Positions 32,440 through 44,032 are shown, numbered from the stretch's first letter. The stretch: 64,000 nt of DNA from Cerasicoccus frondis (GCA_031296915.1 JAVDPC010000004.1:208929-272928); one strand, 5' to 3'. Made by a program: numbers and translations. Notes: generated from the letters alone by a model not told the origin.

Positions 32440-32976
32440 TCAGGGCGCAAGGATGAGCACATAGGCCTCCCCATCTTTTTGGAATCGGCCCATACTCAAA
32501 TTTCCATCGTCGATAATCGCATCCACTTGTTGGGCTTGATCATCGTCCAGAAACGATTCGACGATGGCGACGCCAGCCTGATAGGTCCCATTCTGAAAGT
32601 TCCAATCGTAACGGCCACCGACAACGGTGCGGGCCGAAAAGGATGATCCTGTAATGTAGCCGCCCATTCCTTCGGGCAACTCGCCAGCATTTGCCTCCGG
32701 GGGCCACTTCCCCGCATCAAGTGAATATTGCTCGAAGCCCGCGCTAAAAGTCTGCAAATCCCTGGCCAATCGGGAATTCTGGGCGCCAATCCGCGCCTTC
32801 TGAAAAGCTGGCATCGCCATGATCGCCAGTAATCCGATGATCACCACTAAAGTCATGATTTCCACCAAGGTGAAACCTGCTGCCCTCTCCATCCAAGCCA
32901 AACGACGTCGCTTCGCATTTTGGCGATAAACAAAGGTAAGCTCCTGACCTCTTATAGCGTGACGAAGAAAATGCAT
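32440..32976 (-). CDS. type II secretion/type IV pilin-like pseudopilin, copy 1
   Basis: 178 aa. The class III signal AAG-FTLVEIMTLVVIIGLLAI, followed by MPAFQKAR, is typical of prepilins cleaved before Phe. ATG 32976 gives a 33-residue leader; an internal ATG (32892) gives a 6-residue leader, which is more usual. The C-terminal domain (residues ~60-178) has the pattern DLQTFSAGFEQYSLDAGKWP, common in stand-alone verrucomicrobial pseudopilins. It is a paralogue of the gene at 33411. No secretion apparatus genes are nearby. Confidence 0.85.
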   Translation of the reverse strand: MHFLRHAIRGQELTFVYRQNAKRRRLAWMERAAGFTLVEIMTLVVIIGLLAIMAMPAFQKARIGAQNSRLARDLQTFSAGFEQYSLDAGKWPPEANAGELPEGMGGYITGSSFSARTVVGGRYDWNFQNGTYQAGVAIVESFLDDDQAQQVDAIIDDGNLSMGRFQKDGEAYVLILAP

Positions 32977-33091
32977 AGTGATGCCGATTCTCAGAAAGCC
33001 TATACGTAAAGCCTACCCCTCATCCCCACAAGCAGTTAATTAAAATAGAGACAAAACCATGCGTGCTTTCCACGGCCCAATGACTAAAAAA

Positions 33092-33382
33092 AACGCGGGC
33101 GCCCTTGGGAGTGTTTTCAAATAAAAACTGTTGATGGAACGAGTAAAAATGAATGCAGCGCAAGGCGGCTTGAACGAAGCGCACTGCGAGTGCGTGAGTG
33201 AAAAGCCAACGCTGCGACCTTTCATTTTGACCGTTCAGGCCCGGATGGCTTTTTCCCATCAGCTTCGTTACCTTTCGGCCGAAAGGCTTCCAGCCTATTC
33301 AACCTCAGGTGCCTCGCTGATGGGAAAAATCCATGCCGCCATCAAAAGCTTTAATTTGAAAACACTCCCTAACGCCCGCGTT
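33092..33382. mobile_element. second inverted-repeat (MITE-like) element
   Basis: About 290 bp bounded by imperfect inverted arms: AACGCGGGCGCCCTTGGGAG plus TGTTTTCAAAT on the left (33092), ATTTGAAAACACTCCCTAAC plus GCCCGCGTT on the right (ending 33382). The ends differ from those of the 22308 element, but the interior shares its hairpin module (GCAGCGCAAGGCGGCTTGA, apical stem CGCAC-TGCGA-GTGCG, AAAGCCAACGCTGC). A second internal stem (GGCTTTTTCCCATCAGC with GCTGATGGGAAAAATCC) and another TGGAA loop hairpin occur at 33251-33332. No ORF inside. It separates two pseudopilin paralogues. Confidence 0.7.
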
Positions 33383-33410
33383 GCGGAAAGTAAGTGATCT
33401 CAGGCTACGT

Positions 33411-33962
33411 TTACTGCTCAAGGATTAAAGCATACGAATCGCCAGTTGCTTGAAAACGACCTGTTCCCAAATCACCATCGTCGAGAATTTCATCGATCAT
33501 GACCGCTTGCTCGTCATCGAGATTAGATCCACGGATACTGACAGCCACGCCTCCAGAAAAACCGCCACCCGGCCCTTCCCAGTCGTAATTGCCACCGTAG
33601 ATCGTCGGCAGATTAAACTTATCAGCAGCAATGTATCCATCCATGCCAGCAGGCAGAACGCCTTCGGTTTCGTCGTCCGGCCAAGCGCCGTGTTCCAGAC
33701 TGTAGGTTTCGAAGGCGCCGGAGAACTGACGCAGATCATTGGCGAAACGCGTGCTTTGAGTACGCATGCGGGCGCGTTGAAAGGCTGGCATGGCAATCGT
33801 TGCCAACAGCCCGATGATGACGACCACGATCATGACTTCCAGGAGCGTAAACCCCCGACTAGGGCTTGCTTTCAAGCCAACAGATTGGTCATCCAGGGGC
33901 GCAGGTTCAGTAATTTGGGATGAGGCGCTGCGCCGGGCGCGGTCCCGTTGGTTGATACACAT
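33411..33962 (-). CDS. type II secretion/type IV pilin-like pseudopilin, copy 2
   Basis: 183 aa from ATG 33962 (the frame opens 15 codons earlier with a TTG that lies against an inverted-repeat element). The prepilin signal is SRG-FTLLEVMIVVVIIGLLAT with the mature N-terminal helix. The C-terminal domain matches copy 1 position by position (DLRQFSGAFETYSLEHGAWP; ending DGDLGTGRFQATGDSYALIL). The unusually long leader (~35 residues before the cleavage site) is odd for prepilins. Confidence 0.83.
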   Translation of the reverse strand: MCINQRDRARRSASSQITEPAPLDDQSVGLKASPSRGFTLLEVMIVVVIIGLLATIAMPAFQRARMRTQSTRFANDLRQFSGAFETYSLEHGAWPDDETEGVLPAGMDGYIAADKFNLPTIYGGNYDWEGPGGGFSGGVAVSIRGSNLDDEQAVMIDEILDDGDLGTGRFQATGDSYALILEQ

Positions 33963-34007
33963 TGGATGTTCTGAGTTATGATGTTTATGATATGCATAAT
34001 GGCCCAA

Positions 34008-34114
34008 TAGGGCTGGTATAATATAGGGCTCCTAACTTACTCATTTTCAGAAAACCCCACAAGCGGCATCCAAGGCACTGCCTGAGGAGGAGCCCTAAGT
34101 AGGGCCTAGCCCTA
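34008..34114. repeat. short inverted-repeat element upstream of pseudopilin copy 2
   Basis: The left arm TAGGGCT (34008) plus AGGGCTCCT (34025) is mirrored by AGGAGCCCT (34088) and AGCCCTA (34108), with 10- and 11-nt internal gaps, giving a two-step stem around a 54-nt centre. The remainder to 34325 holds no recognisable gene and must contain the lysA-like promoter. Confidence 0.5.
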
Positions 34115-34325
34115 CCGCAATACACTCTATTCCAATGATTTCCACACTTCGAAAAAACTGGTAAAAATCATTACAGCATCCTATTCGAGGATCAATAGAA
34201 CCCCATTTTTCGGATTCCATGCGCCGAGAGCCCACTACAGACACTCCCCAGTCAAAAGCCCTCGTAAATCCAAAACAGGCTGGAAAAATCAGCGAAACTA
34301 GTCCTTGCTGGTCCTCTTTTTCATC

Positions 34326-35585
34326 ATGGAAACCTTGCGCAACACCTCCGCCGCACAAGCCCTCGCTGCCCGCGAGGCTTACGGAACGCCGCTGTACCTC
34401 TATTCAGCAGAAGCTCTGGAAACGCAGGCCAAACGCGCTCTTGCCTTTCCTCATGCCTTCGGGTTGACCGTTCGCTACGCGATGAAGGCCGCGCCGAACG
34501 CCGCCATCCTCAAGCGCTTTACCGCCCTCGGCCTGCACATCGACGCCTCATCCGGCTGGGAAGTCCGCCGTGCGCTCAAGGCAGGCGTGCCCGCAAGCAA
34601 TATCTCGCTGAGCACACAGCAAATGCCCAGCGATTTTGACGCGCTCCATGCGGAAGGCATCAAGTTCAACGCCTGCTCACTCGCCCAGCTCGAACGCTTT
34701 GGCGAGCTGTTCCCAGGGCAAGCCTGCGGCGTGCGCTTTAATCCAGGCCTGGGCTCTGGCGGCACCGGCAAGACCAATGTTGGCGGCCCCCACTCCAGCT
34801 TTGGCATTTGGCACGAATGGGCGGACCAGGTGGAAGCAATCGCCGCCAAGTTCAGCCTAACGATCGAACGCATCCACACCCACATTGGCTCCGGCAGCGA
34901 CCCAGCAGTGTGGGAACGCGTCAGCCACCTCAGCCTGGCGCTGGTTCGCCGTTTTCAGGACGTGACGACCCTCGACCTCGGCGGCGGCTTTAAGGTCGGG
35001 CGCATGGCCCACGAGCAGTCTACCGACCTCCAAGTCATTGGCCAACCGGTCAAGGAAGCGTTCGAGAAGCTGGCTGCTGAAACCGGGCGTAAGATTCACC
35101 TTGAGATCGAGCCCGGCACGTTCCTGCTCGCCAACACCTGTTCGCTCCTCATGACGGTGCAGGACATCGTGTCCACCGGCGGCCCTGATGGCCGTGAGTT
35201 CCTCAAGCTTGACGGCGGCATGACGGAAATTCTGCGCCCCTCGCTCTACGCAGCGCAGCACCCGATCGTCATTGTGCCGGAGCATGAAACTGCTGATACC
35301 GCAGAGTATCTGGTGGTTGGCCACTGCTGTGAATCGGGCGACGTGCTCACCGTCGGCGCAGATGATCCCGAGTCACTGCAACCGCGCGAGTTAACCAAGG
35401 CGGCCGTGGGCGACCTCTGCGTCATCGAAGGCGCTGGCGCCTACTGCTCCGCCATGAGCGCAAAGAATTACAACAGCTTTCCCGAGGCCGCTGAAGCAAT
35501 GCTCGAAGCCAATGGAAGCCTACGCCTGATCCGTCGCCGCCAGACTTTGGAACAGATCCTGCAAAACGAGGTCGATGGCGAATAA
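34326..35585 (+). CDS. lysA: PLP-dependent decarboxylase, diaminopimelate decarboxylase family
   Basis: A fold-III (alanine-racemase-like) decarboxylase, 419 aa from ATG 34326. The PLP Lys is in RYAMKAAPN (the YAxKAN motif), with the His in THIGSGSDP, the glycine-rich phosphate site [19 protein letters not shown], and the active-site Cys in HCCESGD. This matches LysA, which makes lysine from meso-DAP, but arginine/ornithine or carboxynorspermidine decarboxylases share the fold. Its stop overlaps the next start by 1 bp (TAATG). Confidence 0.8.
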   Translation: METLRNTSAAQALAAREAYGTPLYLYSAEALETQAKRALAFPHAFGLTVRYAMKAAPNAAILKRFTALGLHIDASSGWEVRRALKAGVPASNISLSTQQMPSDFDALHAEGIKFNACSLAQLERFGELFPGQACGVRFNPGLGSGGTGKTNVGGPHSSFGIWHEWADQVEAIAAKFSLTIERIHTHIGSGSDPAVWERVSHLSLALVRRFQDVTTLDLGGGFKVGRMAHEQSTDLQVIGQPVKEAFEKLAAETGRKIHLEIEPGTFLLANTCSLLMTVQDIVSTGGPDGREFLKLDGGMTEILRPSLYAAQHPIVIVPEHETADTAEYLVVGHCCESGDVLTVGADDPESLQPRELTKAAVGDLCVIEGAGAYCSAMSAKNYNSFPEAAEAMLEANGSLRLIRRRQTLEQILQNEVDGE

Positions 35586-36430
35586 TGGGTAAACTATCGA
35601 CCAAGTTGCGCCGCGATCCGGCAACCGCCACCCGGCACCGCATCAATGCCGGGCGTGTGGCCGTACAGCAGCAGGTTGATTTCTTTCGCCGTCAATTTGG
35701 CTGTGTCGCCAGTGACTGGAAGGCCGACGACACTCGCGTAACCTTTGCTGACTTCGCCATTTCGGAAAAGCTATTCGCCGAGCTGCGCGGCTCATTTCCA
35801 CAGGATGACTTTTGCAGCGAGGAATCCAGCCCCGAGGACGAACTACTCGCGTTGGAGGCGGAGTTCTGCTGGGTGCTCGATCCCATCGACGGCACGAACA
35901 ACTATTACTTCGGGCTGCCGATGTGCGCCATTTCACTCGCGCTACTCAGGAGAGGCGAGCCGATCTACGGCTTTGTTTACGACCTTGCCCGCGACAAACT
36001 AATCGAGGGAGGGCCTGAGTTCGGGGTGTTGGATGGTGCAACTAAGGCAAACGCCAAGACCACGGACCTTACTCGCCATAGCATCATTGGCCTGCATTTT
36101 CCGCTCAGCCCCAATGAAACCGAGCCGCTGCGCGAGTGGCTGGAAACTTACCGCGTGCGCTCATTTGGCAGTAGCACCCTCGTGCTGACTTACGCGGCGC
36201 TGGGAAAGATCGACGGCTGTCTGGACACTCGGGTAAAAGTATGGGATATCGCGGCGGCCTATGCATTGGTGAAAGGCGCCGGTGGCGAATTCCACTGGTT
36301 TGACGAGCCAGCCTTCCCCATGAAAGACTTTAAGGTCGATCAACCCAAACTACGTTTCGCGGCAGGCTCAAAAGCATTTGTCCAAGCGGCAGCGAAGCTG
36401 CAGCTTGGGAGGAAAAAGGAAAAAGATTAA
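35585..36430 (+). CDS. inositol-monophosphatase-family phosphatase
   Basis: A 281-aa Mg-dependent phosphatase of the IMPase/FBPase/CysQ superfamily. EESSPE supplies the first Glu, DPIDGTNNYYFGLP the main metal motif, and VWDIAAAYAL the C-terminal Asp. The substrate is uncertain (inositol-1-phosphate, histidinol phosphate or PAP). It is translationally coupled to the decarboxylase. A histidinol-phosphatase-like or polyamine/lysine-linked role cannot be shown from the sequence. Confidence 0.85.
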   Translation: MGKLSTKLRRDPATATRHRINAGRVAVQQQVDFFRRQFGCVASDWKADDTRVTFADFAISEKLFAELRGSFPQDDFCSEESSPEDELLALEAEFCWVLDPIDGTNNYYFGLPMCAISLALLRRGEPIYGFVYDLARDKLIEGGPEFGVLDGATKANAKTTDLTRHSIIGLHFPLSPNETEPLREWLETYRVRSFGSSTLVLTYAALGKIDGCLDTRVKVWDIAAAYALVKGAGGEFHWFDEPAFPMKDFKVDQPKLRFAAGSKAFVQAAAKLQLGRKKEKD

Positions 36431-36453
36431 AGGAAAAAGTTTCCACCCAAAGA

Positions 36454-36489
36454 AACGAATGAGGCGCATTCTAAAAGTGCGCCTTCGTT
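36454..36489. terminator. bidirectional terminator between convergent genes
   Basis: AACGAA-TGA-GGCGCA pairs with TGCGCC-TTCGTT around a 9-nt loop. It sits between the plus-strand IMPase-like gene and the minus-strand gene at 36519, and is flanked by complementary GGAAAAAG and CTTTTTCC tracts (36431 and 36500). Confidence 0.75.
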
Positions 36490-36518
36490 ATCGAGTTAAC
36501 TTTTTCCTCACTCCTCCC

Positions 36519-37142
36519 CTACTTAAACACGAGCGTCTGGCTGATCAATTCAAAGCCGGGCAGCGCATTAGGCAGGTCGTCGGACATGTAAAACTCGGTA
36601 ACGAGCAAGCCCTTGTTCTTGCCGGGTATCACCGTGGCGAAGACGCGTAGACCGCCAGGAAAGAGATTCATCACTTTGCCCTTCAAGTGCTTCCCCTGGC
36701 CGGTGTACTTGCCCCAAGTGTCAAATTTCGCCTCCGAGTAGGTATTCACCGCAGTTCCATCGAGCGCAATCAACACATTGCGCATGGTGTTTTCGAGGTC
36801 CATTTCGGAATTGGCGTCGAAGATCTCGATCATGATGTGCGAAGCGCCGCCCGTCTCGATCGTGAAGAGCTTGTCGGGATCGTAGTCGGCCTGATGGCTC
36901 GCAATAGTCCACTCCTTGGGATAGCTCAAACTGAAGGCCGGACGATTGATGGTCGCCAGGTCAGACTGCGACCACGAGCCAGCCTCTTCGAGCACCTCCT
37001 GTCGATCATCTTCCGGATCGTCAAAAAAGAAAGCCAGTGGCAAGTGATAGGCGCTCGCAGACGTCAACGCAAAGGCGCCAAATACCAACGGAAAGAAAAA
37101 CTTGGACCGTAAAAGGCTGCTAACTGACTTACCCATCACCAA
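36519..37142 (-). CDS. exported hypothetical protein
   Basis: 207 aa with an N-terminal hydrophobic signal (SKFFFPLVFGAFALTSASAY). The mature part contains FSLSYPKEWTIASH and a closing FELISQTLVF. This layout (a Tyr-Pro-x-x-Trp strand, then a beta sandwich) resembles PsbP-like/DUF1795 exported proteins, but no catalytic residues are seen. It ends at the bidirectional terminator. Confidence 0.65.
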   Translation of the reverse strand: MVMGKSVSSLLRSKFFFPLVFGAFALTSASAYHLPLAFFFDDPEDDRQEVLEEAGSWSQSDLATINRPAFSLSYPKEWTIASHQADYDPDKLFTIETGGASHIMIEIFDANSEMDLENTMRNVLIALDGTAVNTYSEAKFDTWGKYTGQGKHLKGKVMNLFPGGLRVFATVIPGKNKGLLVTEFYMSDDLPNALPGFELISQTLVFK

Positions 37143-37197
37143 TTAGCCCAAGATATAAAGAGTCCCCCCCGGTTCAAACCTTAATTTTAGATTAAAT

Positions 37198-38553
37198 TCA
37201 GACAGGGACTCCCTCATTCGGCTGCAAGTCGTGTATTTGCAACTTCGGATTTGCGTCCATGAGCTCGTCAAAAAACCAGGCTCTGGCGTCCGGATCGCCA
37301 TGAGTTAAAGCCACTGCGCGCGGGTCCAGCGAATGCGCGAACTGGAGTAACTCATCCCGGTCCGCGTGGCCACTGAGATCAAACTGCTCAATGTGCGCGC
37401 GGACAGGCGCTGCATGGTCGATTACTGAAAACAGAAAGCTCTCTCCTTGCGCTGTCGCCAGCAGTTCACCTCCCGGAGTTTCCGGGTCGCAGTAGCCCAC
37501 AAAGCAAATCGTATTCGCGTGGTCATCCAGCATTGCTGCCGCCGCGTGGTAGGAGGGCGTGTGCTCCACCAACATGCCGCTGGACAGCACATAAATGCCT
37601 TTTTGCCCCGGACTGTTGCCCGGCTTGAATGGTGGCGGAGGCTGAACCTTGAGCTGCTTGAGCACCGAACGTCGGAAATGCACGCCGCCGACCTTACGCG
37701 AAATCGCATCGAAGTAATCGACAATATCCATGCCCAAGCCTGCGCAAAAAATGGGGCATTCTGGCAGCTTGCCCGCCTGCCGCGCATCGTGGAGCAGTTG
37801 CATCACTTCCTGCATGCGCCCCAGGGCGAACACCGGAATCAAGGCGCAACCACCGCGGGAAATCGTGTGCGCAAGGGTATCGATCAGCCGCTCGACTTCG
37901 CTTTCGCGGGTGCGCTCGGGCACGCGCCCCTTGGCGCCGCGAGTGGTTTCCATAATCAACGTATCCGTCGCTTCGATGGGAAAATCCGCGCCATCAAGCG
38001 TGGCCTGCGCGCCAAACATGACGTCCCCCGTGAAGAAAATCCGCCGGTGTTTATAAACGAAACTCACCCCTGCCGCCCCGGCAATGTGCCCGGCGCGGTG
38101 CAACGTGAAGGTCAACTCCTCGCCATCACGCTCGATGCTGCGCGGCTGGCCATAGGTCAGGCCAACCAGCGCCCGGTCCACTTCGTCCACTTCGGCAAAG
38201 GTGTAGAGCGGCAAGTCGACGTTGCCCAATTCGTCGCGCTGGCGCTTCATCACGTTGACTGAATTGCGCAACATGCGCTGGGCCAGCATTTGCGATGCGC
38301 GGCTGGTCACGTAGAGCGCCTCCGGATGCTGGCGGCACACAATGGGGAGCGAACCCAGGTGATCCAGGTGGCAATGCGTGAGCACGACTAGGTCCAGCGG
38401 CCCATCCCCCAACAAATCGAAGTTCGGCGTGGATTCCCGACCAACGCATTTGGGATCGAGCCCGGCGTCGATCAGCACGCGAAAGGGGCCAATCTCCGCC
38501 AATAGCGAGTTCGCGCCAATACGCCGATGCCGGCCTAAGTCAGTGAGTTGCAT
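37198..38553 (-). CDS. MBL-fold/beta-CASP metallo-hydrolase
   Basis: About 451 aa from ATG 38553 (MQLTDLGRHRRIGANS). Metallo-beta-lactamase motifs: THCHLDHLGSLP (HxHxDH), HRAGHIAGAAG, FFTGDVMFG, and the beta-CASP features MESTRG-like METTRGAKG, the PVFALGRMQE helix, VLSSGMLVEHTP and the C-terminal LSGHADRDELLQF plus LTHGD. It belongs to the CPSF73/RNase J-related exonuclease/endonuclease group, so an RNA-processing role is likely. Confidence 0.88.
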   Translation of the reverse strand: MQLTDLGRHRRIGANSLLAEIGPFRVLIDAGLDPKCVGRESTPNFDLLGDGPLDLVVLTHCHLDHLGSLPIVCRQHPEALYVTSRASQMLAQRMLRNSVNVMKRQRDELGNVDLPLYTFAEVDEVDRALVGLTYGQPRSIERDGEELTFTLHRAGHIAGAAGVSFVYKHRRIFFTGDVMFGAQATLDGADFPIEATDTLIMETTRGAKGRVPERTRESEVERLIDTLAHTISRGGCALIPVFALGRMQEVMQLLHDARQAGKLPECPIFCAGLGMDIVDYFDAISRKVGGVHFRRSVLKQLKVQPPPPFKPGNSPGQKGIYVLSSGMLVEHTPSYHAAAAMLDDHANTICFVGYCDPETPGGELLATAQGESFLFSVIDHAAPVRAHIEQFDLSGHADRDELLQFAHSLDPRAVALTHGDPDARAWFFDELMDANPKLQIHDLQPNEGVPV

Positions 38554-38612
38554 GAGACCTGAGTGTGAATCATTTGCTCGCTGAGTCGATGGTGGATTGT
38601 TGGTCAAATTAC

Positions 38613-39017
38613 TCAATTGTAGTCGCTGGGGATGTTCATTTCAAAGCGCGGGATTCGGGTAAACACCGCACCGCCCAATTCGTCAAGCCCATGAAACGCG
38701 CCTTGGGCCGCCGCATTCTGATCGCTCACATGATAGCTGTTGTAGGAAAAGCTTTCGCCCGGAGCCAGCCGTGGGGTTTTCTGGACAATTTTATCGCCCT
38801 CCACCACGAGCTTGGAACCATCGGCATGCTCGATGACCCATTTGCGTCCCAACAACGTAACCGCGCGGTCGGATAAATTATTGATCGTGATGAAGTAGAT
38901 AAACGCGTGACTGCGACCGTCGTTCGGCTCATCGATTTTCTGATAAACGATACGATCCACCTCAACCCGCAGGCCGGGCAATTCCAGTGCGTTTTTCTCC
39001 GGTTGGCTCTCGGACAT
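38613..39017 (-). CDS. apaG: ApaG domain protein
   Basis: 134 aa carrying the single ApaG (fibronectin III-like) domain: FIYFITINNLSDRAVTLLGR then KWVIEHADG, IVQKTPRLAPGESFSYNSYH. E. coli ApaG is associated with Co/Mg resistance, and the domain also occurs in F-box and polymerase-interacting proteins. The molecular role is unknown. It lies 59 bp upstream of the MBL gene, probably in the same transcript. Confidence 0.85.
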   Translation of the reverse strand: MSESQPEKNALELPGLRVEVDRIVYQKIDEPNDGRSHAFIYFITINNLSDRAVTLLGRKWVIEHADGSKLVVEGDKIVQKTPRLAPGESFSYNSYHVSDQNAAAQGAFHGLDELGGAVFTRIPRFEMNIPSDYN

Positions 39018-39097
39018 AAACTATTACTGAGCAAGTTCTTCACCAGTTGCAATCCCTGCATTAACCGAGTGCTCAATCGGTGAGCTGACCTTGCCCC

Positions 39098-39781
39098 TTG
39101 AATCTGATGAGCAGACATGATTGGTTAGAAAACGTGTTTGCCGTGATCGAATATTTCTTCTTCGCCTTTGTGTCGCTATTCGTGATCATTTCGCCGATCT
39201 CGACGGTGCCGCTCTTCCTGGGCATGACGCCGGACAACACGCCCGAGGAACGAGTCGGCATGGCGCGCTTCGCCTGCATACTCGCGGGCTGCGTCTTGCT
39301 GACCTTTGCCATCCTCGGCGAACTACTATTTAACGCGCTCGGCATTACTCAGGCGGCCTTTCAAACGGCGGGTGGATTGCTGATTTTCCTCATCGCAGTC
39401 GACATGGTGCTGGGCAAAGACCCCGCCCCATCCGCAGTGATGACTCCCGAAGACAAAGCCGCCGGCTTGCGCAAAAACGACATCGCCATCACTCCACTGG
39501 CCATCCCAATGATCTCCGGCCCCGGCTCCATTTCCACTGCGGTTCTCCTGCAGAGCAAGGCCATCGGTTGGGCGCAGTATCTCGCACTCGCGCTCGCGAT
39601 TGCAGCAGTCAGCTTGGCGTCCTACACGATTTTCCGCTTCGCCGCTTTTGGCGGCCGCTGGCTGAATCCGCTGATCCTGCGCATCGCCAAGCGACTGATG
39701 GGGCTCTTGCTCGCCGCCGTCGCTGTGCAATTCGTGTTCAACGGCGTCTTAGCCTCGGGGTTGTTTCCCAAGGCCCCCTAG
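39098..39781 (+). CDS. MarC-family (UPF0056) integral membrane protein
   Basis: 227 aa with six predicted spans. MarC family signatures: FVIISPISTVPLFLGMT (~30), FQTAGGLLIFLIAVDMV, AITPLAIPMISGPGSISTA (~130-148). The family is named after the E. coli mar region, but the transported substrate is unknown. Confidence 0.88.
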   Translation: MNLMSRHDWLENVFAVIEYFFFAFVSLFVIISPISTVPLFLGMTPDNTPEERVGMARFACILAGCVLLTFAILGELLFNALGITQAAFQTAGGLLIFLIAVDMVLGKDPAPSAVMTPEDKAAGLRKNDIAITPLAIPMISGPGSISTAVLLQSKAIGWAQYLALALAIAAVSLASYTIFRFAAFGGRWLNPLILRIAKRLMGLLLAAVAVQFVFNGVLASGLFPKAP

Positions 39782-39790
39782 GAACGGTGA

Positions 39791-40264
39791 CTACTGCTTG
39801 GGTTTGAAGACGATTGGGTCCTGAGGCTCGATGCTAAGGCTAAGCCTACGGCCCTCGTCCAGCTGATATTCTTTCCGGTCGCCCAGCGGCATCTCACCGC
39901 GCAGAAGGAATTCCTGAGTCGCAAAGGCAAGACAGGCGTCTGTCGACGCAGCGTCTTTGTATTTAAGCCCGCGCACCACGAGCAAGCAGCGGTAGGCGCA
40001 TTGGCCATTGGTCTCAGTGACTTTGGCGGTAAAGATTGTCCCGTGCTGCAGATCGGCCTCCCCCTCTATCGCTTCCTGTCCCATGGTGAATGTGGCTGAC
40101 TCGCCAGACTTGGTGACGATGGTCGGGCCCGCGATGCGGCGGCTGTTCGATTCATCCAAGATGTCGTCCTGCCAGACCTCAACGTGGATTTTTAAAAGTT
40201 GGCCCATCGCGGGCAATGTCAGGCTACAGAACGCCAGAGCGAGAATGCAGGATTTCCAGTTCAT
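39791..40264 (-). CDS. exported hypothetical protein
   Basis: 157 aa with signal peptide MNWKSCILALAFCSLTLPAMG. The mature part is beta-rich (LKIHVEVWQDDILDE, VTKSGESATFTMGQ) with Cys residues in CAYRCLL and ACLAF. No family is recognised. It shares the region downstream of ftsH's terminator but reads in the same direction, so it is separately transcribed. Confidence 0.55.
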   Translation of the reverse strand: MNWKSCILALAFCSLTLPAMGQLLKIHVEVWQDDILDESNSRRIAGPTIVTKSGESATFTMGQEAIEGEADLQHGTIFTAKVTETNGQCAYRCLLVVRGLKYKDAASTDACLAFATQEFLLRGEMPLGDRKEYQLDEGRRLSLSIEPQDPIVFKPKQ

Positions 40265-40310
40265 GATAGTTTCTAATTTACCGCTGATAACTCATATTTC
40301 CAAATATAAA

Positions 40311-40338
40311 AAAGCCGCTGACTTTCATCAGCGGCTTT
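40311..40338 (-). terminator. intrinsic terminator of ftsH
   Basis: A perfect 11-bp stem AAAGCCGCTGA/TCAGCGGCTTT with a 6-nt loop, 22 bp after the ftsH stop. On the minus strand it runs into a T-rich tract (complement of AAATATAAAA). A clear rho-independent terminator. Confidence 0.85.
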
Positions 40339-40359
40339 CGGTAATAAAGTTGTCTCGGT

Positions 40360-42492
<2,133 letters not shown>

Positions 42493-42522
42493 TTAATGGG
42501 TAAAAAGAGTATCAATAATCAC

Positions 42523-44001
42523 CTAGAAAGCCCGGTAAGTCAACCATAGAGCCGTTTTGCATTCCGGTTGAATGCTGACGCTATCACTGGGGGGTAGACC
42601 GGGGACCCAAATTATATCCCCGTTGGCATCACAGACCACCGGCAGACGCTTTCGTTCCCTTTCTGGAATTTTACGGTCGGTAAAACAATCCTGCAGCTTG
42701 CGGCGCCCGGGGCTGCCCAAGGGGCGATAACGATCTCCTGGTTGCCATAAGCGAACCGTGACGCGCCCTGCGCCAATGGTCTCGGTTTTCAAAAACACCT
42801 GCTCGGACTCGGAGAACTCGCCACTGCGGATTGCGGCGTTAAGCTTGGCGTCGAGATTTGCCCAACCGCACATAAGCATACCGGCGTCCGGCAAGGCCAG
42901 ACCTGCGCCTGGAGTCAAGGTGCGCGGCGACCAGCTCGGCGCGTATTCATCGATCCGCAAGCGAATGACGCCATGATCATCGGCCACCAGGAACTTGCTC
43001 TTCCCCACACTGAAACGCAGGGGCTCTTCCTCGATCCAACTGAGTAAGAGATCATCGACGGCGCCAGCCGAAAGATTATCCAACAACTCCATCCTCGCCA
43101 GCCAGCGGATGAGGGCGCGACGCCACAAAGCCCGTGGCTTGCCGCGCAAGCCATTCGCCGCAAGGTGATCCTTGTGTTCCTTGGCCGGATAGACCGACTC
43201 CAACCAACTGTCGAGCGCATCAGCGTCTTCCTCCAACAGCTGACGCACCCGGATGGCGCCTTGCAGTGGATCGCTGGGACTGGCCTGGACCAACGCTGGC
43301 CAGACATCATTGCGAATGCGATTGCGAAAGTAGTCGCCGCTCTGATTACTGGCGTCTTCGCGCCACGGAATATCCATGGCCCGCAAACCGGCAACGATTG
43401 CCTCACGCGACCATTCCACCATCGGACGCAGGTGCACGGGGCTGTTGCGCGCGGGTTGGCTCACCGGGCGCGGCGCCGCAAAGCCATCAGCGCCAGACCC
43501 GCGGGTCAGGCGCATGAGTTGGGTTTCAGCCACGTCGTTGGCGTGCTGGCCCAAGCAAACAATGGCGCAATCGGCCTCTGAGAAAAATTGGAGCCTCGCC
43601 GCGCGTAGCTCGGCTTCCCCGACTTTGGCGCCTTGCGCAAACGCCGCCTGCCCCAAGCGAAACTCCAAGCCCAGCCCCTGGGCGACTGCTTGCACAAAGT
43701 CGGCGTCAGCGTTGGCGGCTTCACCGCGCGTCCCGTGATTAAAATGCAGGACACGCAAACGGCCACGACGCTGCGGATACCGCGCCCACAAGAGCAGGAG
43801 CAGCGCCAGGGAATCCGCCCCCCCCGAACACGCCACGCCCCAGCTGACCTTAAATTGGTCGATGACGTGCGTTGTCGCAGGATGAAGCGGCTCAGACTTC
43901 CAATAGTCCGCCAGCCGCAAGGCTTGTTGAAACCAATCCGTCACAAGGGGAAACGATGAGAGAAGCTGCGGATTTTGCGATAAAAGGCGGGCTGGCGTCA
44001 A
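42523..44001 (-). CDS. tilS: tRNA(Ile)-lysidine synthetase TilS
   Basis: Ligates lysine to C34 of tRNA-Ile(CAU), using ATP. The PP-loop VACSGGADSLALLLLL and HFNHGTRGEAANAD, LGQHANDVAETQLMRL and the C-terminal PGDRYRPLGSPGRRKLQDCF are all TilS signatures. The start is uncertain: TTG at 44001 or GTG at 43944 are the first plausible codons. The long open frame further upstream is only the shadow of the GPP34-like gene. It lies 30 bp upstream of ftsH. Confidence 0.92.
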   Translation of the reverse strand: MTPARLLSQNPQLLSSFPLVTDWFQQALRLADYWKSEPLHPATTHVIDQFKVSWGVACSGGADSLALLLLLWARYPQRRGRLRVLHFNHGTRGEAANADADFVQAVAQGLGLEFRLGQAAFAQGAKVGEAELRAARLQFFSEADCAIVCLGQHANDVAETQLMRLTRGSGADGFAAPRPVSQPARNSPVHLRPMVEWSREAIVAGLRAMDIPWREDASNQSGDYFRNRIRNDVWPALVQASPSDPLQGAIRVRQLLEEDADALDSWLESVYPAKEHKDHLAANGLRGKPRALWRRALIRWLARMELLDNLSAGAVDDLLLSWIEEEPLRFSVGKSKFLVADDHGVIRLRIDEYAPSWSPRTLTPGAGLALPDAGMLMCGWANLDAKLNAAIRSGEFSESEQVFLKTETIGAGRVTVRLWQPGDRYRPLGSPGRRKLQDCFTDRKIPERERKRLPVVCDANGDIIWVPGLPPSDSVSIQPECKTALWLTYRAF

Positions 44002-44032
44002 AGCTTTGGCGAAAGATTTACAGATGAGGCGC

